Made by a program: the position numbers and the translations under genes
Notes under the pieces: model-generated
What the model was told of the DNA's origin: nothing
Database searches by the model: none
What the model saw: only the letters and a program-made list of their open reading frames with translations
In this document: positions 37,833 through 50,509 of the stretch, piece after piece
Layout: each line of letters opens with the position of its first letter
How positions within the stretch are numbered: position 1 is the first letter of the stretch
NCBI GenBank assembly: GCA_035079385.1
Contig: JAVHKY010000058.1
Span: 849,794-913,793 of the forward strand
DNA from: Aspidiotus rigidus
Taxonomy: Eukaryota; Arthropoda; Insecta; Hemiptera; Diaspididae
DNA: 64,000 nt
Reading direction: 5' to 3'

Positions 37833-39610
37833 TAACGATCAGCAGAAGGAGAGCGTTTTCATATGGGTATGGAGATACCATTCTCCAATTTCTGTTGATA
37901 TTATCAAACATTTAAATTATATTGAAATTTAGTTTGGAACAATCAGCAGAATGAGAGCTTTGTAATATGTGTAGAAAGATACTATTCTCCAATTCAGTCC
38001 TTATCACATTGCATTTAAATTCAATTGAAATCCAGCCTAAAACGATCAGCAGAATGGGAGCGTTCTCATATGTGTAGAGAGATACGATTCTCCAATTTCT
38101 GTTGATATCATCATCTATTTAAATTCAATTGAAATTGAGTATGGAACGATCAGGAGAATGGGAGCTTTGTTATATTTGTAGAAAAATACCATTCTCCTAT
38201 TCTGTCCTTATCACACTCCATTCAAATTCAATCGATATCCAGCCTAAAACGATCAGCAGAATGAGGGTGTTGTGATATTTGTAGAAAGATACCATTCTCC
38301 AATTTCTGTTGATATCATCATCCATTTAAATTCAATAGAAATGCTGTATGAGACGATCAGCAGAATAGGTCACTTGTTATATGTATAGAAAGATAATATC
38401 ATTCTCCAATTCCTGTTGTTATCATCATCCATTCAACTACAATTGAAATATGCTTTAAATTTCGGTTCGAATAGGCCTATTGGGTACCATTTTGAGTTAC
38501 CAGAGATTAATTTCTGTTGAATATTCAGTTTTCACAGAGGGCAATATTTTCACATTTTCGGGATTAAGATCAGTTCTCGAGGTTTTCAGCTGAACCAATG
38601 TGAAATTTGTAATCTGCGTTAAATTTCGTTTGGGATAGACCTATTGGAAATCATTTTTAGTCGCCAGAGATTTTTTCTGTTGAAAATTCAGTTTTCACAG
38701 ATGCAATAACTTCGAACTGCGGATTTTGTGATCGGAGGTCAGGGTTTTCAACTGAACCGTTATGAAATTTGTAATCGGCGTTAAATTTCGATTAGGATAG
38801 ACCTACTGGGTATCATTTTTAGTCGCCAAAGATTTTTTTTGGTTGAAAATAGTGTTTTCACAGCGGGCAATAATTTTGAATTATGGAAATTGTGATCAGC
38901 TATCGCGTTTTTCAGCAAACCGATATGAAATTTGTAATCTGCGTTAGTTTTCGGTTAGGGTAGGTCTATTGTAAATTATTTTTAGTCGCAAGAGATTTTT
39001 TCCTGTTGAAAATTCAGTTTACACAGAGGCCAACAACTTCGAATTCTGGATTTCGTGTTCGGAGTGCGAGTTTTTCAACTGAACTGATATGAAAATCGTA
39101 ATCTGCGTTAAACTTGTGTTGGGATAGGCCTAATGCCTACCAGTTTTAGTCGCCAGAGATTTTTTTCGTTGAAAATTCTGTTTTCACAGAGGGCAATGAT
39201 TTTGAATTATGGAAATTGCGATCATCTAGGTATCGAGTTTTTCAGCTGAACCGATATGAAATTTGTAATCTGCGTTACTTTTCGGTTAGGGTAGGTCTAT
39301 TGGAAATCATTTTTAGTCGCAAGGGATTTTTTCCTGTTGACAATTCAGTTTACACAGAGGGCAACAACTTCGAATTCTGGATTTCGTGTTTGTAGTTCGA
39401 GTTTCTCAACTGAACTGATATGAAACTCGTAATCTGCGTTAAACTTCTGTTGGGTTAGGCCTAATGCCTACCAGTTTTAGTCGCCAGAGATTTTATTCTG
39501 TTAAAAATTCAGTTTTCACAGATGCAATAACTTCGAATTGTGGATTTTGTGATCGGAGGTCGGGTTTTTCAACTGAACTGTTATGAAATTTGTAATCGGC
39601 GTTAAATTTT

Positions 39611-41420
39611 GATTAGGATAGACCCATTGGGTATCATTTTTAGTTGCCAAAGATTTTTTTTTGTTGAAAATACAGTTTTCACAGAGGGCAATGATTTTGA
39701 ATAATTATGGAAATATTGTGATCGGCTATCGAGTTGTTCAGCTGAACCGATATGAAATTTGAAATCCGCGTTAAATTCCGGTTAGGATAGGCCTAATGGG
39801 TACCATTTTGAGTCGCCAGAGATTATTTTCTCTTGAATATTCAGTTATCACAGAGGGCAATAATTTCGAATTTCATTCAGCCTGAAACCATGAGCAAAAT
39901 GGGAGCTCTGTTTCATGTGTAGAAAGATACCATTCTGCAATTTCTGTTGATATCATCATCCATTTAAATTCAATAGAAATTCAGTAAGAAACGGTTAGCA
40001 GAATGAGAGCTTTGTGACATGTGTAGAAAGATACCATTCTCCAATTTCCGTCGATATCACCATCTATTTATGTTCAATTGAAATCCAGCCCAAAACGATC
40101 AGCAGAAGGAGAGCGTTGTCATATGTGTGGGGAGATACCATTCTCCAATTTCTGTTGATATCAACATCCATTTAAATTCAATTGAAATTAGGTAAAAAAC
40201 GATCAGGAGAATGGGAGCTTTGTTGTATGTGTAGAAAGATACCATTCTCCTATTTTGTTCTTATCACACTCCATTTAAATTCAATTGATATCCAGCCTAT
40301 AACGATCAGCAGAGGGAGAGCGTTTTCATATGGGTATGGAGATACCATTCTCCAGTTTCTGTTGATATTATCAACCATTTAAATTATATTGAAATTTAGT
40401 TTGAAACAATCAGCAGAATGAGAGCTTTGTAATATGTGTAGAAAGATACTATTCTCCAATTCAGTCCTTATCACATTGCATTTAAATTCAATTGAAATCC
40501 AGCCTAAAACGATCAGCAGAATGGGAGCGTTCTCATATGTGTAGAGAGATACGATTCTCCAATTTCTGTTGATATCATCATCTATTTAAATTCAATTGAA
40601 ATTGAGTATGGAACGATCAGGAGAATGGGAGCTTTGTTATATTTGTAGAAAAATACCATTCTCCTATTCTGTCCTTATCACACTCCATTCAAATTCAATC
40701 GATATCCAGCCTAAAACGATCAGCAGAATGAGGGTGTTGTGATGTTTGTAGAAAGATACCATTCTCCAATTTCTGTTGATATCATCATCCATTTAAATTC
40801 AATAGAAATGCTGTATGAGACGATCAGCAGAATAGGTCCCTTGTTATATGTATAGAAAGATAATATCATTCTCCAATTCCTGTTGTTATCATCATCCATT
40901 CAACTTCAATTGAAATATGCTTTAAATTTCGGTTCGAATAGGCCTATTGGGTACCATTTTGAGTTACCAGAGATTAATTTCTGTTGAATATTCAGTTTTC
41001 ACAGAGGGCAATATTTTCACATTTTCGGGATTAAGATCAGTTCTCGAGGTTTTCAGCTGAACCAATGTGAAATTTGTAATCTGCGTTAAATTTCGATTAG
41101 GATAGACCTACTGGGTATCATTTTTAGTCGCCAAAGATTTTTTTTGGTTGAAAATAGTGTTTTCACAGCGGGCAATAATTTTGAATTATGGAAATTGTGA
41201 TCAGCTATCGCGTTTTTCAGCAAACCGATATGAAATTTGTAATCTGCGTTAGTTTTCGGTTAGGGTAGGTCTATTGTAAATTATTTTTAGTCGCAAGAGA
41301 TTTTTTCCTGTTGAAAATTCAGTTTACACAGAGGCCAACAACTTCGAATTCTGGATTTCGTGTTCGGAGTGCGAGTTTTTCAACTGAACTGATATGAAAA
41401 TCGTAATCTGCGTTAAACTT
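39611..41420. repeat. Core unit, 1810 bp (B2 loss, B5 to lead-in fusion)
   Basis: It repeats the structure of the 20335 unit: B2 is absent (junction near 41095) and B5 is fused to the next lead-in near 41460-41500. Two identical rearrangements about 19 kb apart are better explained by long-range copying than by independent events. Confidence 0.82.
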
Positions 41421-43887
41421 GTGTTGGGATAGGCCTAATGCCTACCAGTTTTAGTCGCCAGAGATTTTTTTCGTTGAAAATTCTGTTTTCACAGAGGGCA
41501 ATGATTTTGAATAATTATGGAAATATTGTGATCGGCTATCGAGTTGTTCAGCTGAACCGATATGAAATTTGAAATCTGCGTTAAATTTCGGTTAGGATAG
41601 GCCTAATGGGTACCTTTTTGAGTCGCCAGAGATTATTTTCTCTTGAATATTCAGTTATCACAGAGGGCAATAATTTCGAATTTCATTCAGCCTGAAACCA
41701 TGAGCAAAATGGGAGCTCTGTTTCATGTGTAGAAAGATACCATTCTGCAATTTCTGTTGATATCATCATCCATTTAAATTCAATAGAAATTCAGTCAGAA
41801 ACGGTTAGCAGAATGAGAGCTTTGTGACATGTGTAGAAAGATACCATTCTCCAATTTCCGTCGATATCACCATCTATTTATGTTCAATTGAAATCCAGCC
41901 CAAAACGATCAGCAGAAGGAGAGCGTTGTCATATGTGTGGGGAGATACCATTCTCCAATTTCTGTTGATATCAACATCCATTTAAATTCAATTGAAATTA
42001 GGTAAAAAACGATCAGGATAATGGGAGCTTTGTTATATGTGTAGAAAGATACCATTCTCCTATTCTGTTCTTATCACACTCCATTTAAATTCAATTGATA
42101 TCCAGCCTATAACGATCAGCAGAAGGAGAGCGTTTTCATATGGGTATGGAGATACCATTCTCCAATTTCTGTTGATATTATTAACCATTTAAATTATATT
42201 GAAATTTAGTTTGAAACAATCAGCAGAATGAGAGCTTTGTAATATGTGTAGAAAGATACTATTCTCCAATTCAGTCCTTATCACATTGCATTCAAATTCA
42301 ATTGAAATCCAGCCTAAAACGATCAGCAGAAGGAGAGCGTTTTCATATGTGTAGGGAGATACCATTCTCCAATTTCTGTTGATATCATCATCTATTTAAA
42401 TTCAATTGAAATTGAGTATGGAACGATCAGGAGAATGGGAGCTTTGTTATATTTGTAGAAAAATACCATTCTCCTATTCTGTCCTTATCACACTTCATTC
42501 AAATTCAATCGATATCCAGCCTAAAACGATCAGCAGAATGAGGGTGTTGTGATATTTGTAGAAAGATACCATTCTCCAATTTCTGTTGATATCATCATCC
42601 ATTTAAATTCAATAGAAATTCTGTATGAAACGATCAGCAGAATAGGTCCCTTGTTATATGTATAGAAAGATAATATCATTCTCCAATTCCTGTTGTTATC
42701 ATCATCCATTCAACTTCAATTGAAATATGCTTTAAATTTCGGTTCGAATAGGCCTATTGGGTACCATTTTGAGTTACCAGAGATTAATTTCTGTTGAATA
42801 TTCAGTTTTCACAGAGGGCAATATTTTCACATTTTCGGGATTAAGATCAGTTCTCGAGGTTTTCAGCTGAACCGATGTGAAATTTGTAATCTGCGTTAAA
42901 TTTCGTTTGGGATAGACCTATTGGAAATCATTTTTAGTCGCCAGAGATTTTTTCTGTTGAAAATTCAGTTTTCACAGATGCAATAACTTCGAACTGCGGA
43001 TTTTGTGATCGGAGGTCAGGGTTTTCAACTGAACCGTTATGAAATTTGTAATCGGCGTTAAATTTCGATTAGGATAGACCTACTGGGTATCATTTTTAGT
43101 CGCCAAAGATTTTTTTTGGTTGAAAATAGTGTTTTCACAGCGGGCAATAATTTTGAATTATGGAAATTGTGATCAGCTATCGCGTTTTTCAGCAAACCGA
43201 TATGAAATTTGTAATCTGCGTTAGTTTTCGGTTAGGGTAGGTCTATTGTAAATTATTTTTAGTCGCAAGAGATTTTTTCCTGTTGAAAATTCAGTTTACA
43301 CAGAGGCCAACAACTTCGAATTCTGGATTTCGTGTTCGGAGTGCGAGTTTTTCAACTGAACTGATATGAAAATCGTAATCTGCGTTAAACTTGTGTTGGG
43401 ATAGGCCTAATGCCTACCAGTTTTAGTCGCCAGAGATTTTTTTCGTTGAAAATTCTGTTTTCACAGAGGGCAATGATTTTGAATTATGGAAATTGCGATC
43501 ATCTAGGTATCGAGTTTTTCAGCTGAACCGATATGAAATTTGTAATCTGCGTTACTTTTCGGTTAGGGTAGGTCTATTGGAAATCATTTTTAGTCGCAAG
43601 GGATTTTTTCCTGTTGACAATTCAGTTTACACAGAGGGCAACAACTTCGAATTCTGGATTTCGTGTTTGTAGTTCGAGTTTTTCAACTGAACTGATATGA
43701 AACTCGTAATCTGCGTTAAACTTCTGTTGGGTTAGGCCTAATGCCTACCAGTTTTAGTCGCCAGAGATTTTATTCTGTTAAAAATTCAGTTTTCACAGAT
43801 GCAATAACTTCGAATTGTGGATTTTGTGATCGGAGGTCGGGTTTTTCAACTGAACTGTTATGAAATTTGTAATCGGCGTTAAATTTT
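41421..43887. repeat. Core unit, 2467 bp, private variant set 1
   Basis: Full-length unit. It shares private variants with the next unit (CAGGATAATGGG near 42014, ATTATTAACC near 42177, GGAGAGCGTTTTCATATGTG near 42330), showing these two are a recent tandem duplication with a 2467-bp step. Confidence 0.86.
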
Positions 43888-46354
43888 GATTAGGATAGAC
43901 CCATTGGGTATCATTTTTAGTTGCCAAAGATTTTTTTTTGTTGAAAATACAGTTTTCACAGAGGGCAATGATTTTGAATAATTATGGAAATATTGTGATC
44001 GGCTATCGAGTTGTTCAGCTGAACCGATATGAAATTTGAAATCTGCGTTAAATTTCGGTTAGGATAGGCCTAATGGGTACCATTTTGAGTCGCCAGAGAT
44101 TATTTTCTCTTGAATATTCAGTTATCACAGAGGGCAATAATTTCGAATTTCATTCAGCCTGAAACCATGAGCAAAATGGGAGCTCTGTTTCATGTGTAGA
44201 AAGATACCATTCTGCAATTTCTGTTGATATCATCATCCATTTAAATTCAATAGAAATTCAGTAAGAAACGGTTAGCAGAATGAGAGCTTTGTGACATGTG
44301 TAGAAAGATACCATTCTCCAATTTCCGTCGATATCACCATCTATTTATGTTCAATTGAAATCCAGCCCAAAACGATCAGCAGAAGGAGAGCGTTGTCATA
44401 TGTGTGGGGAGATACCATTCTCCAATTTCTGTTGATATCAACATCCATTTAAATTCAATTGAAATTAGGTAAAAAACGATCAGGATAATGGGAGCTTTGT
44501 TATATGTGTAGAAAGATACCATTCTCCTATTCTGTTCTTATCACACTCCATTTAAATTCAATTGATATCCAGCCTATAACGATCAGCAGAAGGAGAGCGT
44601 TTTCATATGGGTATGGAGATACCATTCTCCAATTTCTGTTGATATTATTAACCATTTAAATTATATTGAAATTTAGTTTGAAACAATCAGCAGAATGAGA
44701 GCTTTGTAATATGTGTAGAAAGATACTATTCTCCAATTCAGTCCTTATCACATTGCATTCAAATTCAATTGAAATCCAGCCTAAAACGATCAGCAGAAGG
44801 AGAGCGTTTTCATATGTGTAGGGAGATACCATTCTCCAATTTCTGTTGATATCATCATCTATTTAAATTCAATTGAAATTGAGTATGGAACGATCAGGAG
44901 AATGGGAGCTTTGTTATATTTGTAGAAAAATACCATTCTCCTATTCTGTCCTTATCACACTTCATTCAAATTCAATCGATATCCAGCCTAAAACGATCAG
45001 CAGAATGAGGGTGTTGTGATATTTGTAGAAAGATACCATTCTCCAATTTCTGTTGATATCATCATCCATTTAAATTCAATAGAAATTCTGTATGAAACGA
45101 TCAGCAGAATAGGTCCCTTGTTATATGTATAGAAAGATAATATCATTCTCCAATTCCTGTTGTTATCATCATCCATTCAACTTCAATTGAAATATGCTTT
45201 AAATTTCGGTTCGAATAGGCCTATTGGGTACCATTTTGAGTTACCAGAGATTAATTTCTGTTGAATATTCAGTTTTCACAGAGGGCAATATTTTCACATT
45301 TTCGGGATTAAGATCAGTTCTCGAGGTTTTCAGCTGAACCGATGTGAAATTTGTAATCTGCGTTAAATTTCGTTTGGGATAGACCTATTGGAAATCATTT
45401 TTAGTCGCCAGAGATTTTTTCTGTTGAAAATTCAGTTTTCACAGATGCAATAACTTCGAACTGCGGATTTTGTGATCGGAGGTCAGGGTTTTCAACTGAA
45501 CCGTTATGAAATTTGTAATCGGCGTTAAATTTCGATTAGGATAGACCTACTGGGTATCATTTTTAGTCGCCAAAGATTTTTTTTGGTTGAAAATAGTGTT
45601 TTCACAGCGGGCAATAATTTTGAATTATGGAAATTGTGATCAGCTATCGCGTTTTTCAGCAAACCGATATGAAATTTGTAATCTGCGTTAGTTTTCGGTT
45701 AGGGTAGGTCTATTGTAAATTATTTTTAGTCGCAAGAGATTTTTTCCTGTTGAAAATTCAGTTTACACAGAGGCCAACAACTTCGAATTCTGGATTTCGT
45801 GTTCGGAGTGCGAGTTTTTCAACTGAACTGATATGAAAATCGTAATCTGCGTTAAACTTGTGTTGGGATAGGCCTAATGCCTACCAGTTTTAGTCGCCAG
45901 AGATTTTTTTCGTTGAAAATTCTGTTTTCACAGAGGGCAATGATTTTGAATTATGGAAATTGCGATCATCTAGGTATCGAGTTTTTCAGCTGAACCGATA
46001 TGAAATTTGTAATCTGCGTTACTTTTCGGTTAGGGTAGGTCTATTGGAAATCATTTTTAGTCGCAAGGGATTTTTTCCTGTTGACAATTCAGTTTACACA
46101 GAGGGCAACAACTTCGAATTCTGGATTTCGTGTTTGTAGTTCGAGTTTTTCAACTGAACTGATATGAAACTCGTAATCTGCGTTAAACTTCTGTTGGGTT
46201 AGGCCTAATGCCTACCAGTTTTAGTCGCACGAGATTTTATTCTGTTGAAAATTCAGTTTTCACAGATGCAATAACTTCGAATTGCGGATTTTGTGATCGG
46301 AGGTCAGGTTTTTCAACTGAACCGTTATGAAATTTGTAATCGGCGTTGAATATC
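43888..46354. repeat. Core unit, 2467 bp, private variant set 2
   Basis: Sister of the preceding unit through shared variants near 44480, 44645 and 44800. From about 46229 (TCGCACGAG instead of TCGCCAGAG) it becomes more divergent, so this is the last homogenised unit before the decayed edge. Confidence 0.86.
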
Positions 46355-49300
46355 GATTAGGGTAGACCTATTGGGTATCATTTTTAGTCGCCAGAGATTT
46401 TTTTTTGTTGAAAATTCTGTTTTGACAGAGGGCAATGATTTTGAATTATGGAAATTGTGATCATCTAGGTATCGAGTTTTTCAGCTGAAACGATATTAAA
46501 TTTATTGTAATCTGCGTTACTCTTCGGTTAGGGTAGGTCTATTGGAAACCATTTTTAGTCGCAAGGGATTTTTTCCTGTTGACAATTGAGTTTACACAGA
46601 GGGCAAAAACTTCGAATTCCGGATTTCGTGTTTGTAGTTCGAGTTTTTCAACTGAACTGATATGAAACTCGTAATCTGGGTTGAATTTCGATTAGGATAG
46701 ACCTACTGGGTATCATTTTTAGTCGCCAAAGATTTCTTATTGGTTGAAAATAGTGTCTTCACAGCGGGCAATGATTTTGAATTATTCAAATTGTGATCGG
46801 ATATCGAGTTTTTCAGCTGAACCGATATGAAATTTGTAATCGGCGTTGAATTTCGAATAGGGTAAGCCTAATAGGTACCATCTTGAGTCGCCAGAGATTA
46901 TTTTCTCTTGAATATTCAGTCATCACAGAGGGCAATAATTTCGAATTTCATTCAGCCTGAAACTATGAACAGAATGGGAGCTCTATTATATGTGTAGAAA
47001 GATACCATTCTGCAATTTCTGTTGATATCATCATAATCTATTTAAATTCAATTGAAATTAAGTAGGAAACGATCAGGAGAATGGGAGCTCTGTTATATCT
47101 GTCGAAAGATACCATTCTCCTATTCTGTCCTTCTCACATTCCATTCAAATTCAATTGATATCCAGCCTATAACGATCAGCAGAAGGAGAGCGTTTTCATA
47201 TGAGTAAGGAGATACCATTCTCCAATTTCTGGTGATATTATCAACCATTTAAATTCGATTGAAATATAGTTTGAAACAATCAGCAGAAAGAGAGCTTTGT
47301 AATATGTGTAGAAAGATACTATTCTCCAGTTCAGACCTTATCACATTGCATTTAAATTCAATCGAAATCGAGCCTAAAACGATCAGCAGAAGGAGAGCGT
47401 TCTCATATGTGTAGGGAGATACCATTCTCCAATTTCTGTTGATATCATCATTTATTTGAATTTACTTGAAGTTAAGTAAGAAACGATCAGGAGAATGGGA
47501 GCTTTGTTATATGTGTAGAAAGATACCATTCTCCTATTCTGTCCTTCTCACACTCGATTTAAATACAATTGATATCCAGCCTATAACGATCAGCAGAAGG
47601 AGAGCGTTTTCATATGGGTAAGGAGACACCATTCTCCAATTTCTCTTGATATTATCAACCATTTAAATTCGATTGAAATTTAGTTTGTAACAATCAGCAG
47701 AATGAGAGCTTTGTAATATGTGTAGAAAGATACTATTCTCCAATTTCCGTCGATATCACCATCTATTTAAATTCAATTGAAATTCAGCCCAAAACTATCA
47801 GCAGAAGGAGAGCGTTCTCATATGTGTAGGGAGATACCATTCTCCAATTTCTGTTGATATCATCATCCATTTAAATTCAGTAGAAATTTAGTATGAAACG
47901 ATCAGCAGGATAGGTTCCTTGTTATATGTATAGAAAGATAATATCATTCTCCAATTCCTGTTGTTATCATCATCCATTTAACTTCAATTGAAATATGCTT
48001 TAAATTTCGGTTAGAATAGGCCTTATTGGGTACCATTTTGAGTTACCAGAGATTTTTTTCTGTTGAATATTCAGTTTTCACAGAGGGCAATATTTTCAAA
48101 CTTTCGGGATTGTGATCGGTTCTCGAGTTTTTCAGCTGAACCGATATGAAATTTGTAATCGGCGTTAGATTTCGGTCCGCGTAGGCCTAGCTATTGGGTA
48201 CCATTTTTAGTCGCCAGAGATTATATTTTTCTGTTGAATAATCAGTTTTCACTGAGGGAAATGATTTCGAACTTTGGAATTTGTGATCGGAGGTTCGAGT
48301 TTTTGCAGCTGAACCGATATGAAATTTGTAATCTGCGTTAGTTTTCGGTTAGGGTAGGTCTATTGTAAATCATTTTTAGTCACATGAGATTTTTTCCTGT
48401 TGAAAATTCAGTTTACACAGAGGGAAAAAACTTCGAATTCTGGATTTCGTGTTCGGAGTTCGAGTTTTTCAACTGAACTGATATGAAAATCGTAATCTGC
48501 GTTAAACTTCTGTTGGGATAGACGTAATGCCTCCCAGTTTTAGTCGCCAGAGATTTTTTTCGTTGAAAATTCTGTTTTCACAGAGGGCAATGATTTTAAT
48601 TATGGAAATTGTGATCATCTAGGTATCGAGTTTTTCAGCTGAACCGATATGAAATTTGTAACCTGCGTTACTTTTCGGTTAGGGTAGGTCTATTGGAAAT
48701 CATTTCTAGTCGCAAGGCATTTTTTCCTGTTGAAAATTCAGTTTACACAGAGGGCAACAACTTCGAATTCTGGATTTCGTGTTCGTAGTTCGAGTTTTTC
48801 AACTGAACTGATATGAAACTCGTAATCTGCGTTAAACTTCTGTTGGGTTAGGCCTAATGCCTACCAGTTTTAGTCGCCAGAGATTTTATTCTGTTGAAAA
48901 TTCAGTTTTCACAGATGCAATAACTTCGAATTGCGGATTTTGTGATCGGAGGTCAGGTTTTTCAACTGAACCGTTATGAAATTGGTAATCAGCGTTAAAT
49001 TTCGATTAGGATAGATCTACTGGGTATCATTTTTAGTCGCCAAAGATTTTTTTTTGGTTGAAAATAGTGTTTTGACAGAGGGCAATGATTTTGAATTATG
49101 CAAATTGTGATAGGCTATCGAGTTTTTCAGCTGAACCGATATGAAATTTGTAATTTGCGTTGAATTTCGAATAGGATAGGCCTGATAGGTACCATTTTGA
49201 GTCGCCAGAGAATATTTTCTCCTGAATATTCAGTTATCACAGAGGGCAATAATTTCGAATTTCATTCAGCCTGAAACCATGAGCAGAATGGGAGCTCTAT

Positions 49301-49504
49301 TATATGTGTAGAAAGATACCATTCTGCAATGACTGTTGATATCATCATCCATTTAAATTCAATAGAAATTCAGTAAGAAACGGTTAGCAGAATGAGAGCT
49401 TTGTGACATGTGTAGAAAGATACTTTTCTCCAATTTCCGTCGATATCACCATCTATTTAAATTCAATTGAAATTAAGTAAGAAACGATCAGGAGAATGGG
49501 AGCA
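46355..49504. repeat. Divergent right edge of the A/B satellite
   Basis: Several diverged B monomers (46355 to about 46945) are followed by an A block of about ten monomers (about 46945-47995), a B block (about 48000-49250) and a final A block cut off within a monomer at GGAGAATGGGAGC. Point changes are far denser than in the core, as expected at a satellite edge where homogenisation is weak. It keeps left-subfamily variants (GGTAAGGAG, GGTCCGCGTAGGCCTAGC, GGTTAGAATAGG) lacking in the core. Confidence 0.88.
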
Positions 49505-50252
49505 GCTCAAAATTTGAAAATCTTATAGCTTCGATAATGTATTTAGATAGAAAATATTTAATATCTTGATTTAACTGAAAATAAATGTGATAGGCACTCG
49601 GTTCTTCAAGTCTGTGTGAATTTTCAGAACCCCCGTACCTTTTTACCCTGGCAATCGGTCTGTCTGCTCAAGAGAGCAAGAAAGATATTATTTTGCAGTT
49701 TCTGTCTTTTAGTTTGTGTTCGTAGTTGATTGTCATTTAAATGGAAGAAGAAAATTCTCTCTTTTGTGGGAGTTAATTTCGATTCTATCTCTTATTTCTT
49801 CGTACCTATGCGCAGATAAAATACCATTTTGAAAGTAATTCTGGGGCACTTGGGTTTTCTCCCTCGCGCGAGCTACTTTTTCAACATTTCTAACTAACTC
49901 GAAAAATTCTGAAAATTCTCTAATTTTAATACTGAATATTTTACTGTTTTTAAAGCAAAATAATGAATCATTTTACTCTTTTTTTCTTTTCGAGTAGGTA
50001 GTTCGAAAATTTTTGAAATTTTGTAGGTATCATATTTCTATTATTTTTTTCTTTTTTTAACTCTATCCATTCTGGCGCACCTGACTTTTCTCTGTCGCGC
50101 AACCTACTTTTTCATCATTTTCCAATACTTCTAAAATAAAAAAAAACTCACAATTTTTACGTAATTATGTTCACAATTCTTCTTAAAAGTACAATCTTGT
50201 TTTTGAATCATTGAGGACAATTTTTTAGTCTTCATCAAGTGTGCTGCGAGAC
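49505..50252. other. AT-rich non-satellite sequence, no gene recognised
   Basis: The A/B satellite stops abruptly within an A monomer. The sequence here is rich in T and A runs with stops in all frames. It contains one internal diverged duplication: a segment starting CTGGGGCACTTGGG at 49841 resembles one starting CTGGCGCACCTGAC at 50072 (231-bp spacing; both continue with TTTTCTC, CGCGC and CTACTTTTTCA). No coding region, RNA gene or transposon end could be supported. Confidence 0.75.
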
Positions 50253-50453
50253 TTTTCACAGAGGGCAATAATTTCGAATTATGGAAATTGTGATGGTTGA
50301 TGAAGTTTTTCAGTTGAACCGATATGAAATTCGTAATCTGCTTTGAATTTCGGTTAGGATAGGCCTATTTGGTACCTTTTTTAGTCGCCGGAAATTTTTT
50401 TCTGTTTCACAGAGGGCAATAATTTCGAATTTTGGAAATTGTGATTGGTGGTG
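50253..50453. repeat. Relic of about 1.2 family B monomers
   Basis: TTTTCACAGAGGGCAATAAT, GTTGAACCGATATGAAAT, GGTTAGGATAGGCCTATT and AGTCGCCGG follow one another in normal B order, then CACAGAGGGCAAT recurs after a small internal deletion in the second monomer. It is an outlying diverged piece, separated from the main array by about 750 bp of other sequence, so the satellite once reached further right or the spacer was inserted. Confidence 0.88.
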
Positions 50454-50509
50454 TCGAAAACTATTGTACTCGACTTGACTCTCTAATACATAGTCAATGA
50501 GGATTGTTG

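Larger units (their letters stand above)
35844..39610. repeat. Core unit interrupted by a Harbinger-like element
   Basis: After removal of the 1090-bp element and its 3-bp duplication the unit is 2674 bp, which is 2467 plus one 207-bp A dimer. The extra dimer is visible near 36625, where the fifth A monomer returns to the fourth. The element is inserted in the second copy of the fifth A monomer. Confidence 0.85.
1..49504. repeat. Composite A/B higher-order satellite array
   Basis: The array is built from two unrelated tandem families arranged in alternating blocks. Family A monomers are 103-104 bp and carry the phrases GATCAGCAGAAGGAGAGCG and GATACCATTCTCC; family B monomers are about 162-169 bp and carry TTAGTCGCCAGAGATTTT, CACAGAGGGCAAT and CTGAACCGATATGAAATTTG. 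A block of A monomers is always followed by a block of B monomers, and the A+B pair repeats as a unit. I saw all units in the same orientation. Unit starts were anchored on the phrase GATTAGGATAGACCC, giving units from 1.7 to 3.4 kb. No gene is supported in it except inside the Harbinger-like insertion. It is likely heterochromatic; centromeric function is possible but not shown. Confidence 0.96.

Noticed and set aside
37079..37932. Plus-strand frames of 114 and 140 codons and a minus-strand frame of 105 codons in the Harbinger-like element
   Set aside because: The 114-codon frame is antisense to the MADF exons. The 140- and 105-codon frames run from the element into satellite and show no domain.
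10084..40382. A 66-codon frame starting MKLGKKRSGEWEL repeated in many units on the plus strand
   Set aside because: It spans the fourth and fifth A monomers of each unit and recurs only because the units are near-identical. Equivalent positions in diverged units are broken and no domain is recognisable.
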